Source of the DNA: Microvirga sesbaniae
GTDB lineage: Bacteria; Pseudomonadota; Alphaproteobacteria; Rhizobiales; Beijerinckiaceae
Reading direction: 5' to 3'
Length of the DNA stretch: 64,000 nt
Assembly (NCBI RefSeq): GCF_025460805.1
Contig: NZ_JAMXFJ010000016.1
Span: 62,001 to 126,000, forward strand
A program made the position numbers and the translations under genes. Under the pieces are notes generated by a model. The model did no database searches and was not told where the DNA came from. It saw only the letters and a program-made list of their open reading frames with translations. This document shows positions 49,639-59,864 of this stretch, piece after piece (the first letter of the stretch is position 1; each line of letters starts with the position of its first letter).

Positions 49639-51018
49639 GTGAGAGACCTCGACCCCCTTGCGTCCCCACCGAAGGCCCCCCGGTCGGCGATCCTCGGCTG
49701 GCTCCTGTTCGACTGGGCCTGCCAGCCCTTCTTCACCCTCGTCACCACCTTCGTGTTCGCGCCCTATTTCGCCTCCGCGCTCGCGCCCGATCCGGTGACC
49801 GGCCAGAGCCTGTGGGGCTATGCGACGGCCGCGGCCGGGCTCGTGCTCGCCGTCCTGTCGCCGGTGCTCGGCTCCATCGCGGACGCGACCGGCCCGAAGA
49901 AGCCCTGGATCGCGTCCTGCGGGCTCGTGCTGTTCATCGCGTCCTTCGCCCTGTGGTATGCGGCGCCGGGACTGCCCTCGGGGATTGCGGTCGCGCTCGT
50001 GGGCTTCGCCTTCGGGACGGTGGCCGTGGAGGTGGCGGCGGTGTTCAACAACGCCATGATCCCGCATCTCGTGCCGCCGGAGCGCTACGGCCGCCTCTCG
50101 GGCACCGGCTGGGCGATGGGCTATTGCGGAGGCCTCGTGTCCCTCGTGATCGTGCTCGGCTTCCTGGCGGCCGATCCCGTGACGATGAAGACGGTCTTCG
50201 GCCTCGATCCCCTGTTCGGCCTCGATCCGGCGACCCGCGAGGGCGACCGCATCACGGGCCCGTTCTCGGCCCTGTGGTTCCTGGTCTTCGTGCTGCCGCT
50301 CTTCCTGTTCACCCCCGACGTCCCGCGCTCGGGGATGGGCCTGAAAGAGGCGGCACGACAGGGCATCGAGCAGGTGAGGAGCACCGTCGCCGATGCCCGC
50401 CGGCACGAGAGCGTCGGCCGGTTCCTGATCGCCAACATGGTCTACCAGGACGCCCTGGTGGCGCTCTTCGCCTTCGGGGGCATCTACGGGGCGGGCGTGT
50501 TCGGCTGGCAGGCGATCGAGCTCGGCATCTTCGGCATCCTGCTCACCATCACGGGCACCCTCGGCGCCCTGATCGGCGGGAGGCTCGACGACCGCATCGG
50601 CGCCAAGCCGGTGATCCTGGGCGCGATCCTCGTCCTGGCCCTCGTGTGCGTCGGCGTGCTGTCGCTCGGGCGCGACCACATCCTGTTCGCCATCCCGACG
50701 GCATCGCCCGGCCCGGACGACGGCCTCTACGGCTCGGCGCCCGAAAAGCTGTTCGTGGGGCTCGGCCTCGTCATCGGGGCCGTGGCCGGGCCGCTCCAGG
50801 CCTCCTCGCGCAGCTTGCTGGCGCGGCTCGTGCCGGCCCACGAGGCCGGCCGCTATTTCGGCCTGCTCGCCCTGTCCGGCAAGGTCACGTCGTTCCTGGC
50901 CCCGCTCGCCGTCGCGGTCGCGACAGCGGTCTTCCAGTCGCAGGCCGCGGGGCCGGCGGTGCTGATCCTGTTCCTGCTCGCCGGGTTCTGGCTCCTGAGC
51001 GGCGTGAAGCGCGTGTGA
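49639..51018 (+). CDS. UMF1-family (Atg22-like) MFS transporter
   Basis: About 459 residues with 11-12 hydrophobic helices. UMF1 marks: ILGWLLFDWACQPFFTLVTTFVFAPYF at the N-terminus, GSIADATGPKKPWIASCG, FNNAMIPHLVPPERYGRLSG, GGRLDDRIGAKPVILG and LVPAHEAGRYFGLLALSGK. The family includes vacuolar amino-acid exporters in fungi; the bacterial substrate is unknown. The GTG at 49639 is preferred; the longer TTG start at 49603 falls inside the 14-bp tandem array. It converges with the YbjQ gene, 7 bp between stops. Confidence 0.85.
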   Translation: MRDLDPLASPPKAPRSAILGWLLFDWACQPFFTLVTTFVFAPYFASALAPDPVTGQSLWGYATAAAGLVLAVLSPVLGSIADATGPKKPWIASCGLVLFIASFALWYAAPGLPSGIAVALVGFAFGTVAVEVAAVFNNAMIPHLVPPERYGRLSGTGWAMGYCGGLVSLVIVLGFLAADPVTMKTVFGLDPLFGLDPATREGDRITGPFSALWFLVFVLPLFLFTPDVPRSGMGLKEAARQGIEQVRSTVADARRHESVGRFLIANMVYQDALVALFAFGGIYGAGVFGWQAIELGIFGILLTITGTLGALIGGRLDDRIGAKPVILGAILVLALVCVGVLSLGRDHILFAIPTASPGPDDGLYGSAPEKLFVGLGLVIGAVAGPLQASSRSLLARLVPAHEAGRYFGLLALSGKVTSFLAPLAVAVATAVFQSQAAGPAVLILFLLAGFWLLSGVKRV

Positions 51019-51025
51019 GCGCCGG

Positions 51026-51346
51026 TCAGTCCAGGGTCACGGCCGTGCCGCTGACCGACACCATCATCATGCCCTCGTTCTTGCCCAGCGCCCCGTAATC
51101 GAGGTGCACGCCGACGATCGCATGGGCGCCGAGGCGCTCGGCCTCCTCGATCATCTCCTGCAGGGCCGTGTCGCGCCCGTCGCGCAGCACGCGCTCGTAG
51201 GAGCCCGCCCGTCCGCCGACCACGTCGCGGATCGAGGCGAAGAAATCGCGGAACACGTTGGCGCCGAGGATCGCCTCGCCCGACACGATGCCGCGGTAGG
51301 ACCCGATGCGGCGGCCTTCGATGGACGGCGTGGTGGTGATGATCAT
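51026..51346 (-). CDS. YbjQ / UPF0145 heavy-metal-binding-domain protein
   Basis: 106 residues matching the UPF0145 pentameric family: [47 protein letters not shown], and [20 protein letters not shown]-like block at residues 68-88. Named for a putative metal-binding domain, but the physiological role is unknown. Length and both conserved blocks are complete. Confidence 0.9.
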   Translation of the reverse strand: MIITTTPSIEGRRIGSYRGIVSGEAILGANVFRDFFASIRDVVGGRAGSYERVLRDGRDTALQEMIEEAERLGAHAIVGVHLDYGALGKNEGMMMVSVSGTAVTLD

Positions 51347-51421
51347 GAGCGTCTCCCTCTGCTCCGCTTGAGATGGGAAGAGAGATGAGAAATGTCATCG
51401 TCCTCGGGAGCGGCACCTCGT

Positions 51422-51510
51422 GTCATCACCGGCCTTGTGCCGGTGATCCCGATCGGATGGGCTCGGCGCTTCACATCATCGGGATGGCCGGGACGAGCCC
51501 GGCCATGACG
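51422..51510. repeat. Family A palindromic repeat
   Basis: Complete copy, GTCATCACCGGCCTTGTGCC to GGCCGGGACGAGCCCGGCC, between purH and the YbjQ gene (gap 51347-51544). Confidence 0.8.
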
Positions 51511-51544
51511 AGCGGGTGGCGGAGACGATCCGTGACGGCCGGTC

Positions 51545-53137
51545 TCAGTGCCGGAAATGCCGGTGTCCCGTGAACACCATGGCCAGGCCCGCCTCGTCGG
51601 CGGCCTTGATCACCTCGTCGTCGCGCATGGAGCCGCCGGGCTGGATCACCGCGGTGGCGCCGGCCTCCGCGGCCGCGAGCAGGCCGTCCGCGAAGGGGAA
51701 GAAGGCATCGGAGGCCACCACGGAGCCGCGGGCGAGGGTCTCGGGCAGGTTCGCGGCCTTCGCGGCCTCGGCGGCCTTCCAGGCGGCGATGCGGGAGGAA
51801 TCGACCCGGCTCATCTGGCCGGCCCCGATGCCGACCGTCGCGAGATCCTTCGCGTACACGATGGCGTTCGACTTCACGTGCTTGGCGACCCGGAAGGCGA
51901 AGCGCAGATCCTCCAGCTCCCGGTCCGTGGGCGCGCGCTTCGTCACCACCTTCAGGTCCATGGCGTCGACCACCGCGTTGTCGCGGTTCTGGGCCAGGAA
52001 GCCGCCCGCCACCGTGCGCAGGGTCAGGCCCTCCGCCCGCGGATCGGGCAGGGCGCCGGCCAGGAGCAGGCGCAGGTTCTTCTTGGCCGCCACGATGGCG
52101 ATCGCCTCCTCGGTGGCGTCGGGCGCGATGATCACCTCGGTGAAGATCTCGGTGATGGCCTTCGCGGCTTCCGCGTCGAGGGGCCGGTTCATGGCCACGA
52201 TGCCCCCGAAGGCCGAGACCGGGTCGCAGCGCAGGGCCTTCTCGTAGGCCTCGCGGAGCGTGGCGCCCTCGGCGACGCCGCACGGGTTGGCGTGCTTGAC
52301 GATCACGATGGCGGCGGAGCGTTCGGGCGCGAACTCCGCCACGGCCTCGTAGGCCGCGTCCGTGTCGTTGATGTTGTTGTAGGAGAGCTGCTTGCCCTGC
52401 ACCTGGCGGGCGGTGGCGACGCCCGGGCGGCTCTCCGGCGTGCGGTAGAAGGCCGCGCTCTGGTGCGGGTTCTCGCCATAGCGCATCACCTCGGCGATGG
52501 CACCGCCCAGGGCCCGAACGGGCGGGGTCTCCTCGCCGATCTCGCCGGCGAACCAGTTGGAGATCGCCGCGTCGTAGGCGGCCGTGCGGGCATAGGCCTT
52601 CTGGGCGAGGCGCCGGCGCAGGGCGAGCGTCACCGAGCCGTCGTTCTGGGCCAGGTCTTCCAGGACGGCGGCGTAATCGGCGCCGTCGACCACCACGGCC
52701 ACGTCGCCGTGGTTCTTGGCGGCCGCACGGATCATGGCCGGCCCGCCGATGTCGATGTTCTCGATGCAGTCGTCATAGGGCTTGCCGGCCTTCACGGTCG
52801 CCTCGAACGGATAGAGGTTCACCACCAGCAGGTCGATGGGCCGGATCCCATGCGCCAGCATGGCCGCCTGGTGCTCGGGGTTCTCGCGGATCCCGAGCAG
52901 GCCGCCATGCACGGCGGGATGCAGGGTCTTCACGCGCCCGTCCATCATCTCCGGAAAGCCCGTGAGCTCGCTCACGTCCTTCACGGGCAGGCCCGCCTCG
53001 CTCAGGGCCCTGTGCGTGCCGCCCGTGGACACCAGCTCGACGCCGCGCCCGGAGAGCGCGCGGGCGAAGTCCACGAGACCCGACTTGTCGGATACGGAAA
53101 GCAGAGCGCGGGAGACGCGCTTCAGGTCGCTCGGCAT
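51545..53137 (-). CDS. purH: Bifunctional AICAR transformylase / IMP cyclohydrolase
   Basis: 530 residues, two domains. Residues 1-200 form the MGS-like IMP cyclohydrolase ([38 protein letters not shown]). The rest is AICAR transformylase, with the catalytic Lys-His in [12 protein letters not shown] and the C-terminal [13 protein letters not shown]...[10 protein letters not shown]. It performs the last two steps of purine synthesis. GGAG eight bases upstream supports the ATG at 53137; a TTG six codons earlier is in frame. No riboswitch-like structure was seen upstream. Confidence 0.96.
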   Translation of the reverse strand: MPSDLKRVSRALLSVSDKSGLVDFARALSGRGVELVSTGGTHRALSEAGLPVKDVSELTGFPEMMDGRVKTLHPAVHGGLLGIRENPEHQAAMLAHGIRPIDLLVVNLYPFEATVKAGKPYDDCIENIDIGGPAMIRAAAKNHGDVAVVVDGADYAAVLEDLAQNDGSVTLALRRRLAQKAYARTAAYDAAISNWFAGEIGEETPPVRALGGAIAEVMRYGENPHQSAAFYRTPESRPGVATARQVQGKQLSYNNINDTDAAYEAVAEFAPERSAAIVIVKHANPCGVAEGATLREAYEKALRCDPVSAFGGIVAMNRPLDAEAAKAITEIFTEVIIAPDATEEAIAIVAAKKNLRLLLAGALPDPRAEGLTLRTVAGGFLAQNRDNAVVDAMDLKVVTKRAPTDRELEDLRFAFRVAKHVKSNAIVYAKDLATVGIGAGQMSRVDSSRIAAWKAAEAAKAANLPETLARGSVVASDAFFPFADGLLAAAEAGATAVIQPGGSMRDDEVIKAADEAGLAMVFTGHRHFRH

Positions 53138-53246
53138 GGCGGCCGCTCCATTCAAGGGAAGAGATGCGGGCGCGATACCACGGGAGGCCCGGGATGGGAA
53201 CCTGTCGCGGCCGCAGGGGAAGATTGCCCGACGGGTATGGCGGTGC

Positions 53247-54065
53247 TCAGCCCTGGTGCCATCCTTCGGGCACGGTGCCGCGACAGGCCCAGGCCACCGC
53301 CGCGAAGGAGCGCGGGCCGTCCGGTTCGCCCGCCTCGTAGGCGGCGCGCAGGGCCCGCTCGAAGGCCGATCGAGCCCTGTCGTCGAGCCCGGTCACGTAT
53401 GTCCCGAGCGGGCCCTCTCCCGCGGCATAGGGCTTCCAGAAATCCTCGAAGTCGGAATAGTCCATGCGGATCATCAGCGGGACCTCGGCGACGTCGGCAA
53501 GGCCGACCCGGGTCCACAGCGCCCGCATCTCGCCGGACCGGGTCAGGGGCTTGTAATAGCTCTCGCGCCTGTGGGACGCGGCGGAGGGATCGAGCGCCGC
53601 GGCCGTGTCCCAGAACATGCGCTGGTAGGGCATGCCGCCGTAGCTGTCCCACACGGCCGCCGCCACCACTCCGCCGGGCTTCGTCACGCGGCTCATCTCG
53701 CGCAGGGCCTGTTCCGATTCCGGCACGAAATGGAGCACGAGCAGCGCCAGGGTCCTGTCGAACGCACGATCCTCGAAAGCAAGCGCACAGACGTCGCCGC
53801 GCGCGATGGTGATCCTGGGATCGGTGTTGCGCGCCCGCGCGGCTTCCACATAGGTCTCGGAGAAGTCGATCCCGTCGATGCGGGCGATCTCGGCCACCTG
53901 AGGGATCGTGAAGGTCAGGCTGCCCGTGCCGCACCCGACATCGAGCACCCGCTCGCCCGCATCGAGCCCGGCGAAGGCGAGAAAGGGTCTCGCCAGTCTC
54001 CGGCTCCAGCGGCCCATGAGCTGGTCGTAGGAGACGGCGCTTCTCGCATGGAACTTGGACGACAT
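53247..54065 (-). CDS. Class I SAM-dependent methyltransferase
   Basis: 272 residues. SAM-binding motif I is [15 protein letters not shown], motif II region [15 protein letters not shown], then [27 protein letters not shown] and [14 protein letters not shown], typical of the UbiE/type 11 group. The C-terminal third ([20 protein letters not shown]) resembles small-molecule methyltransferases. Substrate unknown. 109 bp upstream of purH on the same strand, perhaps co-transcribed. Confidence 0.85.
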   Translation of the reverse strand: MSSKFHARSAVSYDQLMGRWSRRLARPFLAFAGLDAGERVLDVGCGTGSLTFTIPQVAEIARIDGIDFSETYVEAARARNTDPRITIARGDVCALAFEDRAFDRTLALLVLHFVPESEQALREMSRVTKPGGVVAAAVWDSYGGMPYQRMFWDTAAALDPSAASHRRESYYKPLTRSGEMRALWTRVGLADVAEVPLMIRMDYSDFEDFWKPYAAGEGPLGTYVTGLDDRARSAFERALRAAYEAGEPDGPRSFAAVAWACRGTVPEGWHQG

Positions 54066-54114
54066 GCTTCGCTCCCGGGCTCGTCGGGGACATCGAACGC
54101 AACGCCGCGCCATC

Positions 54115-54222
54115 CTAAAGCATCGGACCCAAAAGTGGACTTGCACTTTTGGGATCCATCCGATGCTCACATCCTTGAGCGGCGCATCGTTCATCGTGGC
54201 CCTCAAGGTCCGCACGATGCGC
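54115..54222. repeat. Family B repeat with CTAA at the left end
   Basis: CTAA-AGCATCGGACCCAAAAGTGG...CATCCGATGCT, then GCGCATCGTTCATCG...CGCACGATGCGC. The right flank is GAGC, with no matching tetranucleotide. The remaining gap 54223-54381 holds a short hairpin GCTCC-TTCGGA-GGAGC and otherwise nothing clear. Confidence 0.75.
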
Positions 54223-54381
54223 GAGCCGACCGGCGCGCCGCGGCATCACTGCTCCTTCGGAGGAGCGCGGGCGGCGCCGCGTCCGTCAGCCTGCCCTTAC
54301 CTCGTTTGACCATTTGCCCGCACAGACCGGCTCCCGCCATGCTGCCCGGCGAAAACGCCAGCGCAGACGCGGAGGGCAGCC

Positions 54382-54831
54382 ATGAGCGAACTCGACAAGG
54401 GCATCACCCGGGCCGGCGAAGGCTACCGGGGGAAGGCGTGGAACATCCTGGGCCAGCGCTATGTCCCGAAGGCGTCCTGCGTCTCCTCGTTCGCATTCGA
54501 GACCAACAGCGAGCCGGGGCAATACGTGCCGGTCCACATCCATCCCGGGCAGGACGAGTTCATCCTGATGCTCGAGGGCGAGCTCGATCTGAAGCTCGAC
54601 GGGGTCTGGAGCAAGGCGCGGGCGGGCGACCTCGTGCGCATGCCCCGGGGGGTCCCGCACGGTTATTTCAACAAGTCGGATGCGCCGGCCCGCGCCCTGT
54701 TCTGGGTTTCGCCTGCGGGCCGGCTGGAAGACCTGTTCGACGCCCTGCACGACCAGACCGACATCCCGCGCGTGCTGGAGCTCTCCGCCGCGCACGACGT
54801 CGACTTCCTGCCGCCGGAGGCGAACGAGTGA
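54382..54831 (+). CDS. Cupin-domain protein
   Basis: 149-residue single-domain cupin. Motif 1 is VPVHIHPGQDEFILMLEGEL with two His and a Glu as metal ligands, and motif 2 is PRGVPHGYFNKSDAPARAL with the fourth ligand His. It therefore has a complete Fe/Mn/Zn site, but the reaction is unknown. The N-terminal GEGYRGKAWNILGQRYVPK is like quercetin-2,3-dioxygenase-type small cupins. GGAGGGCAGCC precedes the ATG. It ends 4 bp from the convergent heparinase gene. Confidence 0.85.
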   Translation: MSELDKGITRAGEGYRGKAWNILGQRYVPKASCVSSFAFETNSEPGQYVPVHIHPGQDEFILMLEGELDLKLDGVWSKARAGDLVRMPRGVPHGYFNKSDAPARALFWVSPAGRLEDLFDALHDQTDIPRVLELSAAHDVDFLPPEANE

Positions 54832-54835
54832 CGGG

Positions 54836-56611
54836 TCAGATCAGCTCCGGGGCCTGATCCTGGGGCTCGCCGGGGCTGAAGGTGCGGGCGAGGCGCTCGA
54901 AGCGCCAGCGCACGGTGGGCGTCTCGGCCGGACGGACCGTGAGCACGATCTGCTCCGTGCGCCGCATGCCCTCGGGGGTGGCCAGGAACACGCTGTCCTC
55001 GAGCTCCGCCTCGACCGGCGCGGCCGAGAACTGCCAGGCCTCCCGGTTGGGCAGGACCAGCATCACCACCCGGCCGCCCTGTGCGCGGCTCGCCCGGATG
55101 CCGGGCGCCAGATGGAAGCGGATGACCGCCTGCACGGTTCCGGCCCGGCCGCCGTCGCTGAAGAAGCTGTCCTCGCCCTCCAGCACGTTGCCTTTGGGAG
55201 CGAGCTGCCAGCGCCGCTCGTGGGTGATGCCGAAGCGGGCCTTGTACCCGTCGTGGCTGGCCGCGAGGAGCTGGACGTGCTCGCGCTCGCTGCGCTCCGC
55301 CGTCACGCGCTCCGGCGCGCTGATGACCACCGGGCCCATGCGGCGCAGGACCCAGGCGGAGATCCGGCGCTGCAGCCAGTTGCCCTTCTTGTCGACGATC
55401 TGGCAGGACGACACGTCGTCGATGGACGCGGTGGAATGGGCCACCGTGGAGCGCGCGGCCTGGATGATCGCCGGGCCGGCGATGGTGGGCGTGCCGCAAT
55501 TGACCACGATGCGCTGCGCGGCGCTCGAGAACTCGAAGGACAGGCAGCCGGCCGCCGCATCCTGGGACAGGGGCCGCGGCGGCGGCGCGCCCACGTCGGC
55601 GACGAGGAGCGAGCGCCCGGCCTCCAGGCGCTCGTAGCCCGAATGGGGCGCGTGGTGGATCGGCTGGCTGCGCATGTCGTCGTAGGTGAGCAGCGTCGCC
55701 AGGTGATCGGCGGCGGTCACGCCCATGCCGTTGAAATGGGACAGGGTGCCGTCCCCGTGCCGGAACAGGCGCACCATCGGCAGCAGGCGGTCGACGGCGT
55801 GGAGCAGCGCGTCGGGCGTGTCGACCTCGCGGCTGGCGAACATCTGGCGCAGGGGCAGGAGGTCGAACAGGAGATCGACCATGATGCGCGGGTTGCGGCT
55901 CGCATGGCCGCCGTCGGCCAGGATCTGGCGTTCGAGCTCGCGGGCGAGCAGGCGGCTCGCGCGCCTCAGGTTCCGGTCGAAGCCCTCGCAGCACAGGCCC
56001 GCATAGCAGAGCGCGATGCCGGCCATGAGCTGCTGATAGGGCAGGGCGCCGGAACGGACCTGGCGCTCCAGGGTGCGCACGTGCTGGCCGATGATCTTGA
56101 GGAAGCGCTGGTAGAAGGCATGGTCGGCGCCCTCCAGGATCAGGGGCGACTGGCTGATGAAGGACATGAGCCGGCGCGCCGTGATCTCGGTGCTGCAGGC
56201 GATGCGCCGGTCGCCGAGCTTGGAGGTGACGAACTCGTCCACCAGGGAGCGGGCATTGGCCTGGGCGAGCGCCGTGCCGGCCGCCCTCAAGTGACGCAGC
56301 CAGCCGAACCCGTAGAGGGCCTCGGCCCAGGCGCGGCTCGGCGGCGCGAACGCGAAGGGCGAGCGCCCGCCGGTCGTGATGGCGCGGCCGGAAAAGGCGA
56401 AGAAGCCGGAATAGATGTCGGTCGCGATGGTGGGATCCGCCGTGCGCAGATCCTGCGGGGCGAAGAGCAGGCGCGTGGGCACCGGCGCGCTGGAGAGCCT
56501 GGACAGGCTCCAGACCGTGCTTTCGCGCATGGCGCGGCCGGCCTCGCGAGCGGCAAGCCTGTACACACGCCAGCGATCCGGCCCGAAATCCACCCGTGGC
56601 GCTCCTCTCAT
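54836..56611 (-). CDS. Heparinase II/III-family protein
   Basis: 591 residues. An N-terminal helical toroid (about residues 60-330; FYQRFLKIIGQHVRTLERQV, GIALCYAGLCCEG, NPRIMVDLLFDLLPLRQMF) is followed by the beta-sandwich heparinase II/III C-terminal domain (HSGYERLEAGRSLLVADVGAPPP, GYKARFGITHERRWQLAP). The conserved position next to rsmB and purH in Rhizobiales suggests a house function, perhaps on uronic-acid-containing envelope glycan; no heparin is involved. No signal peptide is visible. Confidence 0.88.
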   Translation of the reverse strand: MRGAPRVDFGPDRWRVYRLAAREAGRAMRESTVWSLSRLSSAPVPTRLLFAPQDLRTADPTIATDIYSGFFAFSGRAITTGGRSPFAFAPPSRAWAEALYGFGWLRHLRAAGTALAQANARSLVDEFVTSKLGDRRIACSTEITARRLMSFISQSPLILEGADHAFYQRFLKIIGQHVRTLERQVRSGALPYQQLMAGIALCYAGLCCEGFDRNLRRASRLLARELERQILADGGHASRNPRIMVDLLFDLLPLRQMFASREVDTPDALLHAVDRLLPMVRLFRHGDGTLSHFNGMGVTAADHLATLLTYDDMRSQPIHHAPHSGYERLEAGRSLLVADVGAPPPRPLSQDAAAGCLSFEFSSAAQRIVVNCGTPTIAGPAIIQAARSTVAHSTASIDDVSSCQIVDKKGNWLQRRISAWVLRRMGPVVISAPERVTAERSEREHVQLLAASHDGYKARFGITHERRWQLAPKGNVLEGEDSFFSDGGRAGTVQAVIRFHLAPGIRASRAQGGRVVMLVLPNREAWQFSAAPVEAELEDSVFLATPEGMRRTEQIVLTVRPAETPTVRWRFERLARTFSPGEPQDQAPELI

Positions 56612-56689
56612 GCTGCTTGAATCACCGCCAACTTAGGTGAGGAGTTCCTGCTGACTGGTTAACACCCGGTAAGAGATCGTTCACCCTGT

Positions 56690-58003
56690 TCACGAACCCC
56701 TGTGCACAAACCGTGCGACAAAGAAGCCGTCGAGGCCGCTGCGGTCGTGCTCGGAGAGCGCCAGCTGGCTCGGCAGGGTGCGCAGGTCGCCCGCGGGCGT
56801 GAGGCATTCGGCGAGGCCCCCGATCTCGTCCGGCGTCACGGGGCTGCGGGCGAAGTCCGGGTGGCGGGCGAGAAAGCCTTCCGCCTGCCGCTCGCCTTCC
56901 TCGGCTTCCAGCGAGCAGGTGCAGTAGACCAGCCGCCCGCCGGGCTTCAGGAGCGCCGCCGCCTTGTCGAGCAGGCGGCTCTGGAGTCCCGAGAGCTTGC
57001 GGATGTCCTCCTGGCTCTTGGTCCAGGCCACGTCCGGGTGGCGGCGGATGGTGCCCGTGGCCGAGCAGGGCGCATCGAGCAGGATGGCATCGAAGGGGCC
57101 CGCCGTGAGCTTTTCGGCATCGATGGCCCGGGTCTCCGCCGTCAGATGCAGGCGGGCGAGGTTCTCCTCGAGCCGCGCCAGGCGCCTGGCCGAGCGGTCG
57201 ACCGCGAGCACCTCGGCCCCGGCGGCGGCCAATTGCGCGGTCTTGCCCCCGGGGGCGGCGCAGAGGTCGGCAATGCGCTCGCCGGGCTTCGGCTGCAACA
57301 GGCGGGCCGGCAGGGCGGCGGCGGCATCCTGCACCCACCATTCGCCGGCCTCGAAGCCGGGGAGGTCGCGGATGGCGGTGCGCTCCTTCAGCCGAATGCT
57401 GCCGGTGGGCAGGAGCACGCCGCCCAGGCGTTCGGCCCAGGCCTGCGGGTCGCTCTTCACGGTCAGGTCCACGGAGGCCAGCGACCGGTGCGCCTGCGCG
57501 ATCTGCGTGGCGAGCGGCTCGCCGTATTGCGCGATCCAGCGTTCCTCGAGCCAGGTCGGCGTGTCGAGCCAGGGATCGTCCTGGCCGAGGATCTGATCGC
57601 GCTCGCGGGCGACGCGGCGCAGGACCGCGTTGATGAAGCCGCCCGCGTGATGGAGCTTGGGATCGCCCTGAGCGATCGTGACCGCGCTGTCGACCGCGGC
57701 ATGGTCGGGCACGTCGAGGAACAGGATCTGCGCGGCCCCGACGGCGAGAAGATGCATCAGGCGCTCGTCCTTGGGCGGCTTGTTGAGCCGCTCGCGCAGG
57801 GCGTGGCCGAGCGTCCCGAGGCGCCGGAAGGTCACGATCGCGATGGCGCGGGCGAGGGCCTCGTCGCGGGATGTGAGCTTCTCCGTCTGAAAAAGCTCCT
57901 CCATCACGTCGTCGAGCGGCACGCGCCGCTTCAGGGTCTCCGTCACCGCCTGCCAGGCGAGGCGGCGCGGCCCGAGGCCCGCCTGTTCGTCCGATTGAGT
58001 CAA
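56690..58003 (-). CDS. rsmB: RsmB/NOP-family RNA (cytosine-5) methyltransferase
   Basis: 437 residues. The N-terminal NusB-like RNA-binding domain (residues ~10-140; RRLAWQAVTETLKRRVPLDDVM, GGFINAVLRRVARER) joins a SAM domain: LCAAPGGKTAQLAAAGAEV, DAPCSATGTIRRHPDVAW, and the catalytic Cys in VYCTCSLEAEEGE. It methylates C967-type cytosine of 16S rRNA. Upstream of the heparinase gene with 78 bp between, likely one transcript. Confidence 0.93.
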   Translation of the reverse strand: MTQSDEQAGLGPRRLAWQAVTETLKRRVPLDDVMEELFQTEKLTSRDEALARAIAIVTFRRLGTLGHALRERLNKPPKDERLMHLLAVGAAQILFLDVPDHAAVDSAVTIAQGDPKLHHAGGFINAVLRRVARERDQILGQDDPWLDTPTWLEERWIAQYGEPLATQIAQAHRSLASVDLTVKSDPQAWAERLGGVLLPTGSIRLKERTAIRDLPGFEAGEWWVQDAAAALPARLLQPKPGERIADLCAAPGGKTAQLAAAGAEVLAVDRSARRLARLEENLARLHLTAETRAIDAEKLTAGPFDAILLDAPCSATGTIRRHPDVAWTKSQEDIRKLSGLQSRLLDKAAALLKPGGRLVYCTCSLEAEEGERQAEGFLARHPDFARSPVTPDEIGGLAECLTPAGDLRTLPSQLALSEHDRSGLDGFFVARFVHRGS

Positions 58004-58023
58004 AATCCTATCCCCTGGGTCAT

Positions 58024-58111
58024 CTAGCGCCCCGAACGATGCGCCACTTCAAGGAGTGAGCATCGGATCCGATCCCAAAAGTGGGTCCACTTTTCCCGTC
58101 CGATGCTCTAG
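58024..58111. repeat. Family B repeat in inverse orientation, CTAG both sides, on the htpX stop codon
   Basis: CTAG-CGCCCCGAACGATGCGCC ... AGCATCGGATCC...AAAAGTGGGTCCACTTTTCCC...GTCCGATGCT-CTAG. The right CTA (58108-58110) is the complement of the htpX TAG stop codon. Confidence 0.8.
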
Positions 58112-59055
58112 CCCCATGGCCCCCGGCGGGTGCCGCTCGAGCCTGTGCTTGAACCCCCGACTGAACCCCAGGGACTCGATGAACTTTGCGCGACGAAGCC
58201 GGGCTGCGCCGACGCTCCCATCTCCTGGGCCAAAGCCTGTAGGGCCGCAATCCGGTTTTCCGTCGCGGGATGGGTCGAGAACAGGTTATCCACGCCCTGA
58301 CCCGACAGCGGGTTGACGATGAAGAGCGAGGCGGTCGCGGGTCGCCGCTCCGCATCCGGGTTGGGAATGTGCGCCACGCCGCCCGCGATGCGCGCGAGCG
58401 CCGAGGCGAGCGCGAGCGGCTGGCCGCAGATCTCAGCACCCATCCGGTCGGCGTCGTATTCCCGCGAACGGCTGATCGCCATCTGGATGATCATGGCGGC
58501 GATCGGGGCGAGCAGGGCGGTCGCCAGGATCACGATCGGGTTCGGCCGCTCGTCGCCCCGGCCGCCGAAGAGAAAGCCGAACTGCGCCAGCGTCGCGATG
58601 GCGCCCGCGATGGTGGCGCTCACGGTCATGATGAGCGTGTCGCGGTTCCTGATATGGGCGAGCTCGTGCGCCATCACGCCCGCCACCTCGTCGGGCGACA
58701 GCATGTGCAGAAGGCCCGTGGTGGCGGCCACCGCGGCATTCTCCGGGTTGCGTCCGGTCGCGAAGGCGTTGGGCTGCGGATTGTCGATGAGATAGACCCG
58801 CGGCATGGGGAGCCCGGCACGCTGGGCGAGGCCGCGCACCATGTGCACGAGCTCGGGCGCGGTGCGCTCGTCCACCTCGACCGCATGATGGGCCGCGAGC
58901 GCCAGCCGGTCCGAGTTCCAGTAGGCGAACAGGTTGGTCGCGAGGCCGAGGCCGAGGGCAATCATCATGCCGGTCCCGCCGCCGAGGAAATAGCCGACGA
59001 CGCCGAACAGGGCCATCAGGCCCGCCAGCAGCATTCCGGTCTTGACGGTGTTCAT
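58108..59055 (-). CDS. htpX: Membrane zinc metalloprotease HtpX
   Basis: 315 residues. Two N-terminal helices (residues ~5-45), then zinc motif H130-E-L-A-H134 and a downstream Glu in [15 protein letters not shown], two further helices ([36 protein letters not shown]), and the [18 protein letters not shown] motif. It degrades damaged inner-membrane proteins together with FtsH. The C-terminus is Ser/Gly-rich and ends GPWG just at the repeat. Start at [10 protein letters not shown] is the family start. Confidence 0.94.
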   Translation of the reverse strand: MNTVKTGMLLAGLMALFGVVGYFLGGGTGMMIALGLGLATNLFAYWNSDRLALAAHHAVEVDERTAPELVHMVRGLAQRAGLPMPRVYLIDNPQPNAFATGRNPENAAVAATTGLLHMLSPDEVAGVMAHELAHIRNRDTLIMTVSATIAGAIATLAQFGFLFGGRGDERPNPIVILATALLAPIAAMIIQMAISRSREYDADRMGAEICGQPLALASALARIAGGVAHIPNPDAERRPATASLFIVNPLSGQGVDNLFSTHPATENRIAALQALAQEMGASAQPGFVAQSSSSPWGSVGGSSTGSSGTRRGPWG

Positions 59056-59282
59056 CGGGGTCTCCACCTCGTGGTCAACGACATCGCATCCGCTGACCCC
59101 TATGTGGGAACGGTTCAGCTCGCTCCCAAGGCTTCGCCCTCGAAGTCCCGCTCCCGGGCTGACCTTTCCCGTGGTGAAGCCCTCCCCGGTCATGGCCGGG
59201 CCTGTCCCGACGACGGGAGAGGGTCGGCGGGAGCATCCACAGTGTCCTCCCAACGGGAGCGGAAATCTGGCATAAGGCCCCC

Positions 59283-59513
59283 ATGAGCACGAACGATCAG
59301 ACACCACCGACCGAACCCATCAAGGGCGCAGCCCCCGGCAAGACCCTGTCCGCGGCCGCCCGGCGGGCGCTCGAAGAGGCCGCGCAGCGGCGCCTCGACA
59401 TCGACGCCCGCGCGGCCGAGATCGCCAAGCAGAAGGAACTCCAGGGCCGCGGCGGCCTCGAGCCCGTCCGCTACGAGGACTGGGAGGTGAAGGGCCTGGC
59501 GAGCGATTTCTGA
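59283..59513 (+). CDS. DUF1674 protein (SdhAF4-like)
   Basis: 76 residues; the C-terminal block [20 protein letters not shown] is the DUF1674 signature, shared with the eukaryotic succinate dehydrogenase assembly factor 4. The N-terminal half is Ala/Glu-rich and helical. Assembly of flavinylated SdhA is the likely role by homology. Divergent from htpX, a common arrangement in Rhizobiales. Confidence 0.88.
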   Translation: MSTNDQTPPTEPIKGAAPGKTLSAAARRALEEAAQRRLDIDARAAEIAKQKELQGRGGLEPVRYEDWEVKGLASDF

Positions 59514-59618
59514 GCCGACGTGGTCCCGGCCCGGCGAGGAGGCGGTTGGCGGCACCTGGCTTTACTGCCATGGCGCATGCACATGTCGTATGCCCATATG
59601 ATTGCCGGAAATGCCGCC

Positions 59619-59864
59619 ATGTCCAAGCCTGTGAGAGCCGCCCGGGACCGACGGCCGACCAATGTCACCCTTCCGGTCGAGCTTGTGGCCGAGGCGAAGG
59701 CCTTGAACATCAATGTCTCGCAGGCCTGCGAAAGCGGATTGGCCCGCTCGGTGGCTCAGGCCCGGCAGGCTCGCTGGCTCGAGGACAACGAGGACGCCAT
59801 CGAGGCCTACAACCGGATGGTCGAACGGGGCGGGCTACCCCTGGACGAGTTCCGGCAGTTCTGA
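59619..59864 (+). CDS. ccdA: CcdA-type antitoxin
   Basis: 81 residues. A ribbon-helix-helix-like DNA-binding part (RRPTNVTLPVELVAEAKALN) and a flexible acidic C-terminus (RWLEDNEDAIEAYNRMVERG) that would bind CcdB. GGAA eight bases before the ATG. Its stop overlaps the toxin start (ATGA). It should repress its own promoter in the 105-bp gap upstream. Confidence 0.9.
   Translation: MSKPVRAARDRRPTNVTLPVELVAEAKALNINVSQACESGLARSVAQARQARWLEDNEDAIEAYNRMVERGGLPLDEFRQF

Noticed and set aside
51548-53812. 754-residue plus-strand frame opposite purH
   Set aside because: Antisense to a complete, well-conserved purH and into the methyltransferase gene; no domain.
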